From Bog-473 sp963737745 (GTDB lineage Bacteria > Actinomycetota > Acidimicrobiia > Acidimicrobiales > RAAP-2), in the NCBI GenBank assembly GCA_963737745.1, contig CAVTTR010000011.1:1-64000 (forward strand): a stretch of 64,000 nucleotides of DNA, given 5' to 3'. A program made the translations under genes and the position numbers. Under the pieces are notes generated by a model, which saw only the letters and a program-made list of their open reading frames with translations, searched no databases and was not told the DNA's origin. Shown here piece after piece: positions 18,918-28,167 of the stretch; within the stretch, counting starts at the first letter, position 1; every line of letters begins with the position of its first letter.

Positions 18918-19698
18918 TCATCGAACCGCGTGGACCCCGCCGTCGACATGGATGATTTCACCGGTCGTCATCGGGAAAAGGTCGCTGAACAGAGCGAGAC
19001 AGGCCCGGGCCACGACGCTTGAGTCCCGTGACGTCCCAGCCCAGGGGGGCGCGCTCATTCCACGACTCCTCCAACACCGAGAAGCCGGGAATCGACTTGG
19101 CCGCCATGGTGCGAATGGGTCCCGCCGCTACCAGGTTGACCCGGATGCCGTCGGGCCCCAGATCCCGCGCCAGGTAGCGGGTGAGCGACTCGAGCGCGGC
19201 CTTGGCCACCCCCATCCAGTCGTAGATCGGCCAGGCCACGGTGGCATCGAAATCGAGGCCCACGACGGAGGCGCCGCCGTCGTGCCCCGCCTTGATCAGC
19301 AACGGCTTGAACGCTTCGATCAGTGCCTTGAGGGAATACGCCGAGACGTTGAGGGCAATCGAAACCTCGTCCCAGTTGGCCGTGAACATGCCGCTCCCGA
19401 GGCAGTTCGGTGGGGCGAAGCCGATGGCATGAAGAATGCCGTCGAGGCGGTCCCAGCGTTCGGCCAAAGCCGTGCCGGCCTGGGCCAATTGCTCCGGAGA
19501 GGTGACGTCGATCTCGAGGACTTCGGGTTCGGTCGGCAGCTTGCGTGCCGTCCTTTTCGTGAGCGACAGGGCGCGCCCGGCACCGGAGAGGACGATCTCA
19601 GCCCCCTCCTCCTGGGCCAGCTTGGCCACGGGGAAGGCGAGCGAGGCGTCATTGAGCACGCCGGTGATGAGAAAGCGCTTTCCGTCGAGGAGTCCCAT
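18918..19698 (-). CDS. fabI: Enoyl-[acyl-carrier-protein] reductase, InhA/FabI type (one frameshift)
   Basis: Reduces enoyl-ACP in type II fatty-acid synthesis. MGLLDGKRFLITGVLNDASL at the start closely follows the mycobacterial InhA beginning, and YDWMGVAKAALESLTRYLA holds the Tyr and Lys of the active site. VAAGPIRTMAAKSIPG and WNERAPLGWDVT follow the InhA order. The frame breaks at about 19028-19032 (an extra G in cacggga). In the corrected frame the tail reads SSVVARACLALFSDLFPMTT, then GEIIHVDGGVHAVR, with a stop at 18918. The gene is divergent from npdG with only 31 bases between the starts. Such a frameshift in an essential gene points to sequence error. Confidence 0.88.
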
Positions 19699-19729
19699 AG
19701 GCCACGCGAGGTTATGCGACAGTAGGGGC

Positions 19730-20382
19730 GTGCACGTAGGAATAATCGGTGGTACAGGCCCAGCGGGGCGGGGGTTGGCGGTGCGGCTGGCCGCGGTGGG
19801 CGTGCAGGTCACGCTGGGCTCCCGCGACGCTGAGCGAGCCAGAGCGCGGTGGCCGAAGAAGTGCTGGCCAAGTGGCCTGACATGGCGCTCGACATTCGGG
19901 GCGCAGACAATGCGGGCGCAGCCGAGGCCGAGATGGTGGTCCTGGCCACCCCGTGGGACAGCGCCATCGCAACGTTGAAGCCCCTGCGGGAGGCCTTGGC
20001 GGGCAAGGTGGTGATCTCCATGGCCAACGCACTGGTACGAGAGGGTCGCGAAATGCTGGCCCTCATTCCTCCCCGGGGCTCCGTGGCGGCTGCGGTGCAG
20101 GCGACTCTGCCCGATTCTCGGGTGGCCGCGGCCTTCCACCATCTCCCGGCCTCGGAAATGGAAGACCTTCATTCAGGGTTGCAAGCCGACGTGTTGGTGT
20201 GTTCAGACGATTCTGAGGCGGCGGCGGCCACGGAATCGTTGATCGATGGATTGGACGGCCTGCGACCGCTCAATGCCGGCAGCCTGAGTCAGGCCGCAGC
20301 GATCGAAGCGTTCACCGCCGTGTGCATCACCTTGAACATGCGGCACAAGGCTCACTCGACCTTGCGCCTGGCCGGGATCTGA
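19730..20382 (+). CDS. npdG: F420:NADPH oxidoreductase (one frameshift)
   Basis: Transfers hydride between coenzyme F420 and NADP. The GTG start at 19730 gives VHVGIIGGTGPAGRGLAVRL, the glycine-rich NADP loop with the TGPAGR signature of this family, followed by VTLGSRDAERA. After a one-base loss near 19840 the other frame continues VAEEVLAKWPDMAL, AEMVVLATPWD, VVISMANAL and AAFHHLPA. The whole product is about 217 residues, the usual length. The stop overlaps the mshC start. Its presence implies F420-dependent metabolism, common in actinobacteria. Confidence 0.85.
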
Positions 20383-21512
20383 TGATGAGGCTTTACGACA
20401 CGGCTCGCAAAGAAGTGGTTCCGTTCGAGCCGGGGCCGTTGGTGACGCTCTACTCCTGTGGGATCACGCCCTACGACGCCGCCCATCTTGGTCATGCTGC
20501 GGTGTATCTCTATTTCGACATGCTGCAGCGTCGCCTCCGCGATGCCGGACACGACACCAAGTGTGTGCGCAACGTCACCGATGTCGACGACGACATCCTG
20601 CGCAAGGCGCGCGAGCTCGGGGTCCATTATTTGGACTTGGCGGCCGAGGAGATGGCGCGTTTCGACGCCGAGATGGGCCTGTTGAACCTTCTCCCCGTCT
20701 ATTCAGAGCCTCGGGCCACGTCGGCCATCTCGGAGATCTTGTCCCTGATCGGGGCGGCGCTCGAGGCTGGTCACGCCTACGAGTCCGGAGGATCCGTCTA
20801 TTTCGACGTGGCCAGCTTCCCTCCGTTCGGGCACGTCAGCGGATACGACCGGGACGACATGCTGCGTCTGGCGGCAGAGCACGGTGGCAATCCCGATGAT
20901 CCTCACAAGCGGAACTCCCTGGACTTCGTGCTGTGGCAGCCGTCGCTGCCCGACGAGCCGGCGTGGGAGTCGCGTTGGGGCCCCGGCCGACCGGGTTGGC
21001 ACATCGAGTGTTCGGCGCTGGCCTTGCGCGAGCTCGGGGAGACAATTGACATTCACGGCGGGGGACGAGACTTGGTCTTCCCCCATCACGAGTGCGAGGC
21101 GGCACAGTCCGAGTCGGTGACCGGCAAACCCTTCGTCACGATTTGGTTCCACGTCGGGCTGGTCGGGCTTGATGGGACCAAAATGTCCAAGTCACTCGGC
21201 AACCTCGTCTTCGTGGGAGAGCTCTGCAAGGAGTGGGACCCCCCGGCCGTGCGCCTGGCCCTTCTGGCGCATCACTACCGCGTGGATTGGGACTGGGTCA
21301 CCATGGACGACATGCCGGCGGCCATGGCCAGGCTGGCCCTGTGGCGCTCTGCCGTCGATGGCGAAGACGACGGGTCCGAGGGCCTCGCCGCGGTGCGGGC
21401 GGCGCTCGACGACGACATGGATACCCCGGCGGCCCTGGAGGCCCTCGATCGTGAGGCGAAGGCCGGACGGTCCGTGCTGGCCGGGGCCAGCCTGCTCGGC
21501 GTCGACCTCTGA
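20382..21512 (+). CDS. mshC: Cysteine:glucosaminyl-inositol ligase, mycothiol biosynthesis
   Basis: Joins cysteine to GlcN-inositol with ATP in mycothiol synthesis. The protein is related to cysteinyl-tRNA synthetase, but three points favour MshC: the N-terminal block SCGITPYDAAHLGHAAVYLY, as in MshC (CGITPYDATHLGHA) rather than CGPTVYD; a length of 376 residues without the long anticodon-binding tail; and the end LLGVDL, which I recall for mycobacterial MshC. The KMSKSLGNLVFV loop binds ATP. HHECEAAQSE carries the zinc/cysteine-site histidines. The ATG at 20382 overlaps the npdG stop (TGATG), so the two are translationally linked. Confidence 0.88.
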   Translation: MMRLYDTARKEVVPFEPGPLVTLYSCGITPYDAAHLGHAAVYLYFDMLQRRLRDAGHDTKCVRNVTDVDDDILRKARELGVHYLDLAAEEMARFDAEMGLLNLLPVYSEPRATSAISEILSLIGAALEAGHAYESGGSVYFDVASFPPFGHVSGYDRDDMLRLAAEHGGNPDDPHKRNSLDFVLWQPSLPDEPAWESRWGPGRPGWHIECSALALRELGETIDIHGGGRDLVFPHHECEAAQSESVTGKPFVTIWFHVGLVGLDGTKMSKSLGNLVFVGELCKEWDPPAVRLALLAHHYRVDWDWVTMDDMPAAMARLALWRSAVDGEDDGSEGLAAVRAALDDDMDTPAALEALDREAKAGRSVLAGASLLGVDL

Positions 21513-21621
21513 GCCGCTGCCCCTCTGCGGGCTCCATGGGCACCGCAAGTCCGGTCCCGCAGTACCCTGGCACGACGCGCGATGCCCGGGAGAAGCCCGG
21601 CTGAACAGGAAAGGCAAAACA

Positions 21622-23621
21622 ATGGCAGGTGTCATCTCGGTACGGCTTCCCGACGGTTCTGAGCGGGAGATCGCCGAGGGCACGACGGCTGCCGAGTTTG
21701 CCGAAACGATCGGTCCTCGGTTGGCCAAAGCAGCGCTCGCGGCCACCGTCGACGGGCACGAAGTCGACTTGAGCACCGCCTTGGTCGATGGAGCAGAGGT
21801 GGCCATTGTCACCGCCGACTCCGATGTGGGACGCGAAGTGCTGCGACACTCGACGGCGCACGTGATGGCCCAGGCCGTCCTCCGGTTGTGGCCCGGCGCC
21901 AAGTACGCCATAGGACCGGTGATCGAGAACGGCTTCTACTATGACTTCGCCCTGCCCGATGGAGCGCATTTCAGCGAAGACGACCTGGGCCGCATCGAGA
22001 CAGAGATGCGCGCCATCATGGCGGAGAACCAACCCTTCATCCGGCACGAACATGCGGTGAGCGAGGGGCTGGAACTGTTCGTCGACCAGCCGTTCAAGCA
22101 GGAGATCATCGAAGCGGTGGGGTCGGGGGCCGACGAGGTCGATGCCGGCGGGACGGTTGTCAGCACCTACTCGAATTCGGACACTTTTATGGACCTCTGC
22201 CGGGGTCCCCATGTTCCCTCGACCAGTCGCCTGGGCCACTTCAAGCTGATGCGGGTGGCCGGGGCGTACTGGCGGGGTGATGAGAAGCGGGCGCAACTGC
22301 AGCGGATCTACGGGACAGCCTGGGAGTCGGAGAAGGCACTCAATGCCTATCTGCACCAACTGGAGGAAGCGGAGCGCCGCGACCACCGCAAACTGGGAGC
22401 GGAGCTCGACCTCTTCAGCTTCCCCGAGGAAATCGGGTCAGGCCTGGCCCTTTTTCACCCCAAGGGCGGGACGATCCGCCGCATCATGGAGGACTATTCG
22501 AGGCAACGCCATGTCGAGGAGGGCTACGAGTTCGTCAACTCGCCGCACATCACCAAAAGCGAGCTCTTCGAGATTTCCGGACACCTCGACTGGTTCGCCG
22601 AGGGGATGTACCCGCCGATGGAGCTCGACGGGGGGACGCAGTACTACCTCAAGCCGATGAACTGCCCGTTTCACATCCTCGTGTATCGCAGCCGGCAGCG
22701 GTCCTATCGCGACCTTCCGCTCAGGTTCTTCGAATTCGGCTCGGTCTACCGTTACGAGAAGTCCGGGGTGGTGCATGGCTTGACCCGCGTGCGCGGCATG
22801 ACGCAGGACGATGCCCACATCTTCTGCACCCGGCGAGGAAATGGGACCCGAGTTGGTCCGTACGTTCCACTTCGTGCTCGATCTCCTGCGCGACTTCGGC
22901 CTCAACGACTTCTATCTCGAGCTCTCCACCAAGCCTCCGGGCAAGGCGGTCGGATCGGATCGAGGACTGGGAGGAGGCCACAGAGACCCTGCGCGCCACC
23001 GCGGCCGAGATCGGCCTCGACCTTGTCATGGACGAGGGCGGTGGGGCCTTCTACGGTCCAAAGATCTCAGTGCAGGCGAAGGACGCCATCGGTCGCACCT
23101 GGCAGATGTCGACCGTGCAACTCGACTTCCAGCTCCCCGAACGCTTTGAGCTCGAGTACATCGGGGCCGACAACGGGCGGCACCGACCGATCATGATCCA
23201 CCGCGCCCTCTTCGGGTCCGTCGAGCGCTTCATGGCCGTGTTGATCGAGCACTACGCCGGGGCGTTGCCGACGTGGCTCTCACCCGAGCAGGTCCGGGTG
23301 CTGCCCGTGAGCGAGGCCCATACCCCGTATGCCGAATCGGTGGCTGCGGCCTGCGCCGGCGCCGGGCTGCGAGTGAGCGTGGACGACGCGGCGGAGAATC
23401 TGAAGGCCCGCATCCGCAAGGCGAAATTGACCAAGGTCCCCTACATCCTGGTCGTGGGCGAAGACGACGTGGCCCGCCAGACGGTGGGTGTCAATCCGCG
23501 CTCGTCGAGTGACAAACCCCGACGGGGGGTTGATCTGACGACGTTCGTCGACGACGTCGTGGCCGAGGTCGAGAGGCATGGTTCGCCCGAGGACGCGGCG
23601 ACCGAAAGCGCTGCCTCGTGA
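21622..23621 (+). CDS. thrS: Threonyl-tRNA synthetase (two frameshifts)
   Basis: Charges tRNA-Thr. Residues 1-65 form the TGS domain. HSTAHVMAQAVLRLWPGAKY is the editing-site motif of the second domain. Motif 2 lies around RFFEFGSVYRYEKSGVVHGL and RVRGMTQDDAHIFC, motif 3 around NGRHRPIMIHRALFGSVERF, and the anticodon-binding domain ends near residue 660. Two single-base insertions break the frame: near 22832 (acccgGcgag) and near 22963 (ggatCgagga). Removing them yields TREEMGPELVRTFHFVLDLL and VGSDEDWEEATETL, then DEGGGAFYGPKIS. The ATG at 21622 has AGGAAAGG upstream. No T-box leader is visible in the 109-base spacer. Confidence 0.92.
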
Positions 23622-23631
23622 GCCCAAATTC

Positions 23632-24169
23632 GTGAGCCTTGACAACCTCTGGGCCGGCTGGCGCCATGAGTACATTCGAGAGGCCACGGAGCGCCAGCGC
23701 ACCGCTGTTATGGGTAGTGACGACGAGGCGTCGTGCGTCTTTTGCCGGCTGGCCGCGAGCGGGCCTCCCTCAATCGACAACCTCGTGGTGTGGCGCGGCG
23801 CCTGGTCGTTCGTCGTCCTGAACGCCTACCCCTATGCCAGCGGCCACGTGCTTGGTCTTGCCCCTCCGCCACGTCGGCGCCTTGGGCGACCTGGCCGATG
23901 AGGAGTCGCGGGAAGTCTGGGGAGCGACACAGGACGCGGTGGCCGCGATCGAGGGGGCCTATAACCCCGACGGGCTGAACCTCGGCGCCAACTTGGGCCG
24001 TGCCGCCGGGGCGGGGATCCCCTCCCATGTCCATATGCACGTCCTGCCGCGTTGGTCGGGCGATACCAACTTCATGACGTCGATCGCCGCCACTCGGGTC
24101 ATGCCCGAGACGTTGCAGGTGGCCTGGCAAAAGTTGTCGAAGGCGTGGCCGAGGCCGAGCGAGACTTAA
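23632..24169 (+). CDS. HIT-family hydrolase/phosphorylase, Ap4A-phosphorylase-like (one frameshift)
   Basis: A histidine-triad protein of about 178 residues: the N-terminus VSLDNLWAGWRHEYI, a possible zinc-site FCRL, WSFVVLNAYPYASGHVL, then in the next frame LVLPLRHVGALGDLADEESR and the triad HVHMHVLPRW. The order and the LWxxWR / NxxPYxxGH pattern match mycobacterial Rv2613c, described as an Ap4A phosphorylase, which also follows thrS. One base is extra near 23855. The stop TAA overlaps the stop of the convergent EF-G2 gene in the palindrome ttaa. Confidence 0.85.
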
Positions 24170-26256
24170 CCGGTCAACTGGGCGATCGACGGCACGAGGT
24201 GCTCGGGCACCACGTCGTAGTGGTCGTAGGCAATGGTGAAGGAGCCACGGCCCCCGGTCAGGGCGCGTAGGTCCACGGCGTAGCGGGTCAGCTCGGACGT
24301 GGGAGCGAAGGCGATGATGATCTGGAACCCATCGTCGCCGGACTCGGTGCCAACAATCCGCGCCCGACGAGAGTGCAGGTCTCCAAGCACGTCACCCTGG
24401 GCGTCAGCAGGAATGGTGACCTCAACCTTTGAGATTGGCTCGAGAAGGATCGGTCCCGCCTCGCTCATGGCCTGGCGGATGGCCAGCGCCGCCGCCATCT
24501 TGAAGCTCACCTCGTTGGAGTCGACGGGATGAGCCTTGCCGTCATCGACCGTGACCGCGATGTCGACCACCGGATATCCGAACACGCCCCCGCTGCTCAT
24601 GGTTTCGAGGACGCCCTTTTCTACGGCGGGGATGTACTGGCGGGGAATGGCTCCGCCGACGACCTCGTCGTGGAAGGCGAAGCCTTCTCCGCGCGGCAGG
24701 GGCTCGAGGCGCAGATGGCAGACTCCGAACTGGCCGTGGCCGCCGGATTGCTTCTTGTGTTTTCCCTCGGCGTGCGCCGACGCGGTAATGGTTTCCCGGT
24801 AGGGAATACGGAGATCCTCGCGCTCGACGTGCACGTTGTATTTGCGCTCGAGGCGTTCGAGGGTGACGCCGAGGTGGACCTCGCCGCTGACCCCAAGGAT
24901 GGTCTGGTGGGTCTCGTCGTCGCGCGTGACGGTGAGAGCCAGGTCTTCATCGCACAGTCGTTGGAGTCCGGACATGAGCTTGTCGTCGTCGGCCCGCGTG
25001 GCGGGCTTGACGGCGACCTGCAGGGAGGGAGGAGGGAGTTCAGGCGGGGGGATGGTCACGGGCTGGCCCTTGGGGGCCAACGTGTCGCCGGTGCGCGTCC
25101 CGTTCAGGCGGGGAATGGCGACGAAGTCACCGGCCACCACGGCCGTGGTGGCCGAAGATGCGTGGCCCGAAAGGGTCTGCAGGGCATGGAGGCGTTCCTC
25201 AGCCCTGGTACGGGTGTTTATGAGGACGGTGTCGGGGGTGAGGGTGCCCGAGATCACCTTGCAGAGCGAGACCTTGCCGGTGTGGCTGTCGGTAAAGGTC
25301 TTTGTCACCGTGAGGAGGACCCCGGCGTTGGCATCGCAGGGGACTTCGGCCGTTGTGGTTCCGGCCAAGACGGTCACCGGGGGAGCGGCCAGGGGGGTGG
25401 GGCAGAGCTCCTCGATCAGCCGGGCCAAGCGGTCCACTCCGACGCCGGTGAGACCCGAACAGCACAGGACCGGAAACACCGCGCCGGCAGCGACACCGCC
25501 GGCCAAGCTCTTCTCGAGCTCGTCGTACCCGATCGGCTCGCCCCCCAGATAACGCTCCATGAGGTCGTCGTCTCCCACGACAATGCCTTCGACCAATTGT
25601 TCATGCACGGCATGTTCCTCATCCACCAAGTCGTCGGGGATGGGCCCCTCGTGGCCGACGGGGGGCACCGTGCCATCGACGGGCGTGTGGGGGACCGGCG
25701 TGTCGTAGTGCGTGGCGGTGTCTCCCAAAAGATCGATGACGCCGTGGAAGTCGGATTCGCGCCCTATGGGCAGCTCGACCGGCGCCACGCCCGCGCCGAA
25801 CGCGGCGCGGATCTCGGCCAAAGTCCGTTCGAAGTCGGCGCGCTCTCGATCCAGCTTGTTGATGACGATGACCCGCGGCAGTCCGAGTCTTGCCGCGGCG
25901 CGCCAGGCGTGTTCGGTCTGGGCCTGCACACCGTCGGTGGCACTGACCACGACCACGGCCAGGTCGGTGCGGGCCAGCGCGGTCAACATCTCGGAAGCAA
26001 AATCGGCATAGCCGGGCGTGTCGAGGAGGTTTACCTTCACCCCGTTGACGGTGAACGGCGCCAGGGCGGTCGAGATGGACAACTGACGAGAGACCTCTTC
26101 GGGCTCGAAGTCACACGTCGTCGTGCCTTTTTCGACCGAGCCTCGGCGAGGGATGGCACCAGTGGCGGCGAGGAGGGCCTCGGCCAGAGTCGTCTTGCCC
26201 GAGCCGTGATGGCCCACAAGGGCGACATTCCGGATTGCGGTCGGGTCGAGTGGCAC
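24166..26256 (-). CDS. fusA2: Elongation-factor-G-like GTPase (EF-G2)
   Basis: A complete 696-residue translational GTPase with P-loop GHHGSGKTT near residue 15, DTPGYADF (G3), NKLD (G4), and domains II to V recognisable through PVLCCSGLTGVGVD, GEVHLGVTLERLERKYNVHV, KHKKQSGGHGQFG and PISKVEVTIPADAQGDVLGD. The G4 motif NKLD and the sequence as a whole match the second actinobacterial EF-G (FusA2) rather than the canonical one encoded with rpsL/rpsG. It interrupts the thrS-HIT-pgsA order from the opposite strand. The exact role of EF-G2 proteins is unsettled; some lack translocation activity. Confidence 0.88.
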   Translation of the reverse strand: MPLDPTAIRNVALVGHHGSGKTTLAEALLAATGAIPRRGSVEKGTTTCDFEPEEVSRQLSISTALAPFTVNGVKVNLLDTPGYADFASEMLTALARTDLAVVVVSATDGVQAQTEHAWRAAARLGLPRVIVINKLDRERADFERTLAEIRAAFGAGVAPVELPIGRESDFHGVIDLLGDTATHYDTPVPHTPVDGTVPPVGHEGPIPDDLVDEEHAVHEQLVEGIVVGDDDLMERYLGGEPIGYDELEKSLAGGVAAGAVFPVLCCSGLTGVGVDRLARLIEELCPTPLAAPPVTVLAGTTTAEVPCDANAGVLLTVTKTFTDSHTGKVSLCKVISGTLTPDTVLINTRTRAEERLHALQTLSGHASSATTAVVAGDFVAIPRLNGTRTGDTLAPKGQPVTIPPPELPPPSLQVAVKPATRADDDKLMSGLQRLCDEDLALTVTRDDETHQTILGVSGEVHLGVTLERLERKYNVHVEREDLRIPYRETITASAHAEGKHKKQSGGHGQFGVCHLRLEPLPRGEGFAFHDEVVGGAIPRQYIPAVEKGVLETMSSGGVFGYPVVDIAVTVDDGKAHPVDSNEVSFKMAAALAIRQAMSEAGPILLEPISKVEVTIPADAQGDVLGDLHSRRARIVGTESGDDGFQIIIAFAPTSELTRYAVDLRALTGGRGSFTIAYDHYDVVPEHLVPSIAQLTG

Positions 26257-26425
26257 CTGGTACCTCCGTCCGTGTTGCTATTCCTGGCTGACGCTAATGC
26301 TTCTTTGGAGTGTACGGCGATGCCGCCCGCCTTGCTCGGGCGACTGCAATCCCCTTATGCGGAGGGGCAGCTCAAGCAGCGCGAGGTATCGGTACTCCTC
26401 CCGATAGATCAGACCGCAGGCGCGT

Positions 26426-26890
26426 CTAGTAGCTGACTGCCCCGCTGCCCGAGCTCGTCGTGGTCTTCGTCGTGGTGCTCTTGTTCGTGGTCTGCACGGA
26501 AGGGCCCGAGACCTTCAGGTTGACGTTCATGCCGAGCATCTTGTGGCCCGGGACAGGGCAGAAGACGTCATATTTGGCGCCGCTCTTGAACACGACGTTG
26601 AGCTTGACGCTCTGGCCGGGCGAGATGTCGGGCGTCTCGGCGTCGTGCAGGCCTGGGCCCGTGATCTCGAGGGCATGTGTCGTCTTCCCCTTGTTCACGG
26701 CCACGAAGGTGTAACTGCCCGGGGCGAAGGTTTTCTTCGAGAGCGAGATGTGAAAGTCGGTCTCCACTGCTTTGACCGTCGTCGGAGAGCTGGCGCTCGC
26801 CGGTGCGGCGCCCATGAGCGAGAGCGCGCCGATCGCGGCCAGGGGAATGAGGGCGATCTTGGTGGCGGTGGAGCGGGGGCGAAGCGTCAT
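26426..26890 (-). CDS. Secreted cupredoxin-like copper protein
   Basis: 154 residues: a cleavable signal peptide (ATKIALIPLAAIGALSLMGA, then APASAS), a cupredoxin domain from about residue 38 to 130, and a Ser/Thr tail. Type-1 copper ligands are visible: His in KTTHALEITG, and Cys, His and Met in FCPVPGHKMLGM. This is the spacing of small blue copper proteins of the plastocyanin/azurin kind. The ATG at 26890 has AAGGA upstream and gives a proper signal peptide. It lies 169 bases upstream of fusA2 on the same strand. It may carry electrons or hold copper outside the membrane; its partner is not evident. Confidence 0.83.
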   Translation of the reverse strand: MTLRPRSTATKIALIPLAAIGALSLMGAAPASASSPTTVKAVETDFHISLSKKTFAPGSYTFVAVNKGKTTHALEITGPGLHDAETPDISPGQSVKLNVVFKSGAKYDVFCPVPGHKMLGMNVNLKVSGPSVQTTNKSTTTKTTTSSGSGAVSY

Positions 26891-27223
26891 GGGCGTCCTT
26901 CGGGTTCTCATCGGTGTCGGTGGTTGCGCGATATACGGATCGGGAGTCGAACGGGATTGCCGGTCGGTGCGTGAGCGCCGGCGCAGCTCATCCCTACCCT
27001 CAGTACGTCGTCGCAGCGGACACAGCCTTGGGTTGACCGAGCCTAACGGGGCAACCGCGAGCAATTCGGGCACCCACGCTGGTACTTCTCTGCCGCCCCG
27101 TGCGGTGCGGAGCCCACCATCGGGCAACTGGGATTGCGACTTCGGCGTGGGCGGGGATGATAAACTTTTGTATCTGTTTCATGTGCGCTGCCCCCATCGG
27201 GGCGGTGCCGGACGAGGAGTTCT
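26891..27223. other. 333-bp divergent spacer between cupredoxin and pgsA
   Basis: No gene is seen. On the plus strand TTGCGA (27134) and TGATAA (27158) with 18 bases between them could be the pgsA promoter. A short hairpin GCCCC-cat-CGGGGC lies near 27190, just before the pgsA ribosome-binding site GAGGAG. All of these are weak calls. Confidence 0.4.
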
Positions 27224-28138
27224 ATGTTCGACGGTCGCTGGCGCGATGCGGTCGATCGGTCCACCGGGCCGGTCGGGGCTGCACTCCATCGCCGAGGTAT
27301 TACCGCTGACGTGCTCACTGCAACCGGTTTGATCTCGGCCACGGCCACCGCGGCACTGGTGGCCTCGGGCCACCTGCACCTGGCCATCATCTTGCTCATC
27401 GTCACCGGCTTGCACGACCTGTTGGACGGTCCAGTGGCCAAGGCGGCAGGCACGGCATCGGTTCGGGGTGCCTTCTTTGATTCGGTGACCGACCGCGTGG
27501 CCGACGCCCTTTTGATGGGCGGCGTTTCGTGGTACCTGACCAGCCGGCACGAGGGCCACCTCGCCTTGTTGCCGCTCGCCGTGCTGGGCGTCACGGCCCT
27601 GGTCTCTTACGAGCGGGCCAAGGCAGAGTCCCTGGGGCTCTCGGCCAAAGGCGGCCTGATGGAACGAGCCGAGCGGATGATCCTGCTCGGCATCGGCTTC
27701 TGTGACAGCGCCTTCGTGGTACCGGTGCTGTGGACCATGCTGGTCCTGATTTCGATCACAGCCGTCGCACGCTTCGTGAAGGTCTGGAACGAGGCCTCCG
27801 GCAAGGACGTCGCAGTCCGGCGCCGCGTGGTGGCCTGGCGCGAGGGCAAGGTCGATTCGCGCTGGCGTACCTGGCGTGAGGGCGCAGCCGTCCCCGGTGG
27901 TGTGTTGAATCAACGCACGGGCGTTCCCGTCGGTCGTTGGCGCGCCCGTCGCCAAGATGCGTTGAGCAGCCGTTCGGGCCGGACACTCCGTGCCCGACGC
28001 CGGGCTGAGCGCCCGCACCATTCGACCGGCGGGACCAACGCTGGAACGGGGAGCGCGGGAGCGCGGAACCGGGCCGGTAGTCGGCCGACCGGTGGTCTTT
28101 CGGGTCGTGCGCGACCTTCACGCGGGCCGCTTTCCTGA
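27224..28138 (+). CDS. pgsA: CDP-alcohol phosphatidyltransferase, phosphatidylinositol(-phosphate) synthase-like
   Basis: Transfers a phosphatidyl group from CDP-diacylglycerol to an inositol acceptor at the membrane. The family motif is seen as D-LL-DGPVAK-x8-GAFFDSVTDRVAD near residues 64-92. All four aspartates are present, but the usual AR is AK. About six hydrophobic segments follow to residue 195. The last 100 residues form an Arg/Gly/Ser-rich tail that the family does not normally have. Neighbours are an acyltransferase and pimA, the same order as mycobacterial pgsA1-Rv2611c-pimA, so a role in phosphatidylinositol mannoside synthesis is likely. Confidence 0.87.
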   Translation: MFDGRWRDAVDRSTGPVGAALHRRGITADVLTATGLISATATAALVASGHLHLAIILLIVTGLHDLLDGPVAKAAGTASVRGAFFDSVTDRVADALLMGGVSWYLTSRHEGHLALLPLAVLGVTALVSYERAKAESLGLSAKGGLMERAERMILLGIGFCDSAFVVPVLWTMLVLISITAVARFVKVWNEASGKDVAVRRRVVAWREGKVDSRWRTWREGAAVPGGVLNQRTGVPVGRWRARRQDALSSRSGRTLRARRRAERPHHSTGGTNAGTGSAGARNRAGSRPTGGLSGRARPSRGPLS

Positions 28139-28167
28139 GCCTGCGCCTGGCGTAAGAGAGATCGGCG

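Noticed and set aside
18651..19022. Plus-strand ORF of 123 residues across the riboswitch region
   Set aside because: It overlaps the conserved RNA and the fabI 3-prime end, has no ribosome-binding site, and has no recognisable protein pattern.
20382..21512. Cysteinyl-tRNA synthetase (cysS)
   Set aside because: CGITPYDAAHLGHA, the short length and the LLGVDL end fit MshC. A CysS would carry a longer C-terminal domain and CGPTVYD.
21513..21621. T-box leader for thrS
   Set aside because: No T-box consensus (AGGGUGGnACCGCG) or specifier hairpin is visible in the spacer.
22811..23149. Independent small gene inside thrS
   Set aside because: Its residues (REEMGPELVRTFHFVLDLL) are the missing middle of threonyl-tRNA synthetase in a shifted frame.
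24529..26436. A 635-residue open frame antisense to fusA2
   Set aside because: It mirrors the codon bias of the GC-rich EF-G2 gene. No domain, start signal or protein-like order is visible, while the opposite strand is a full translational GTPase.
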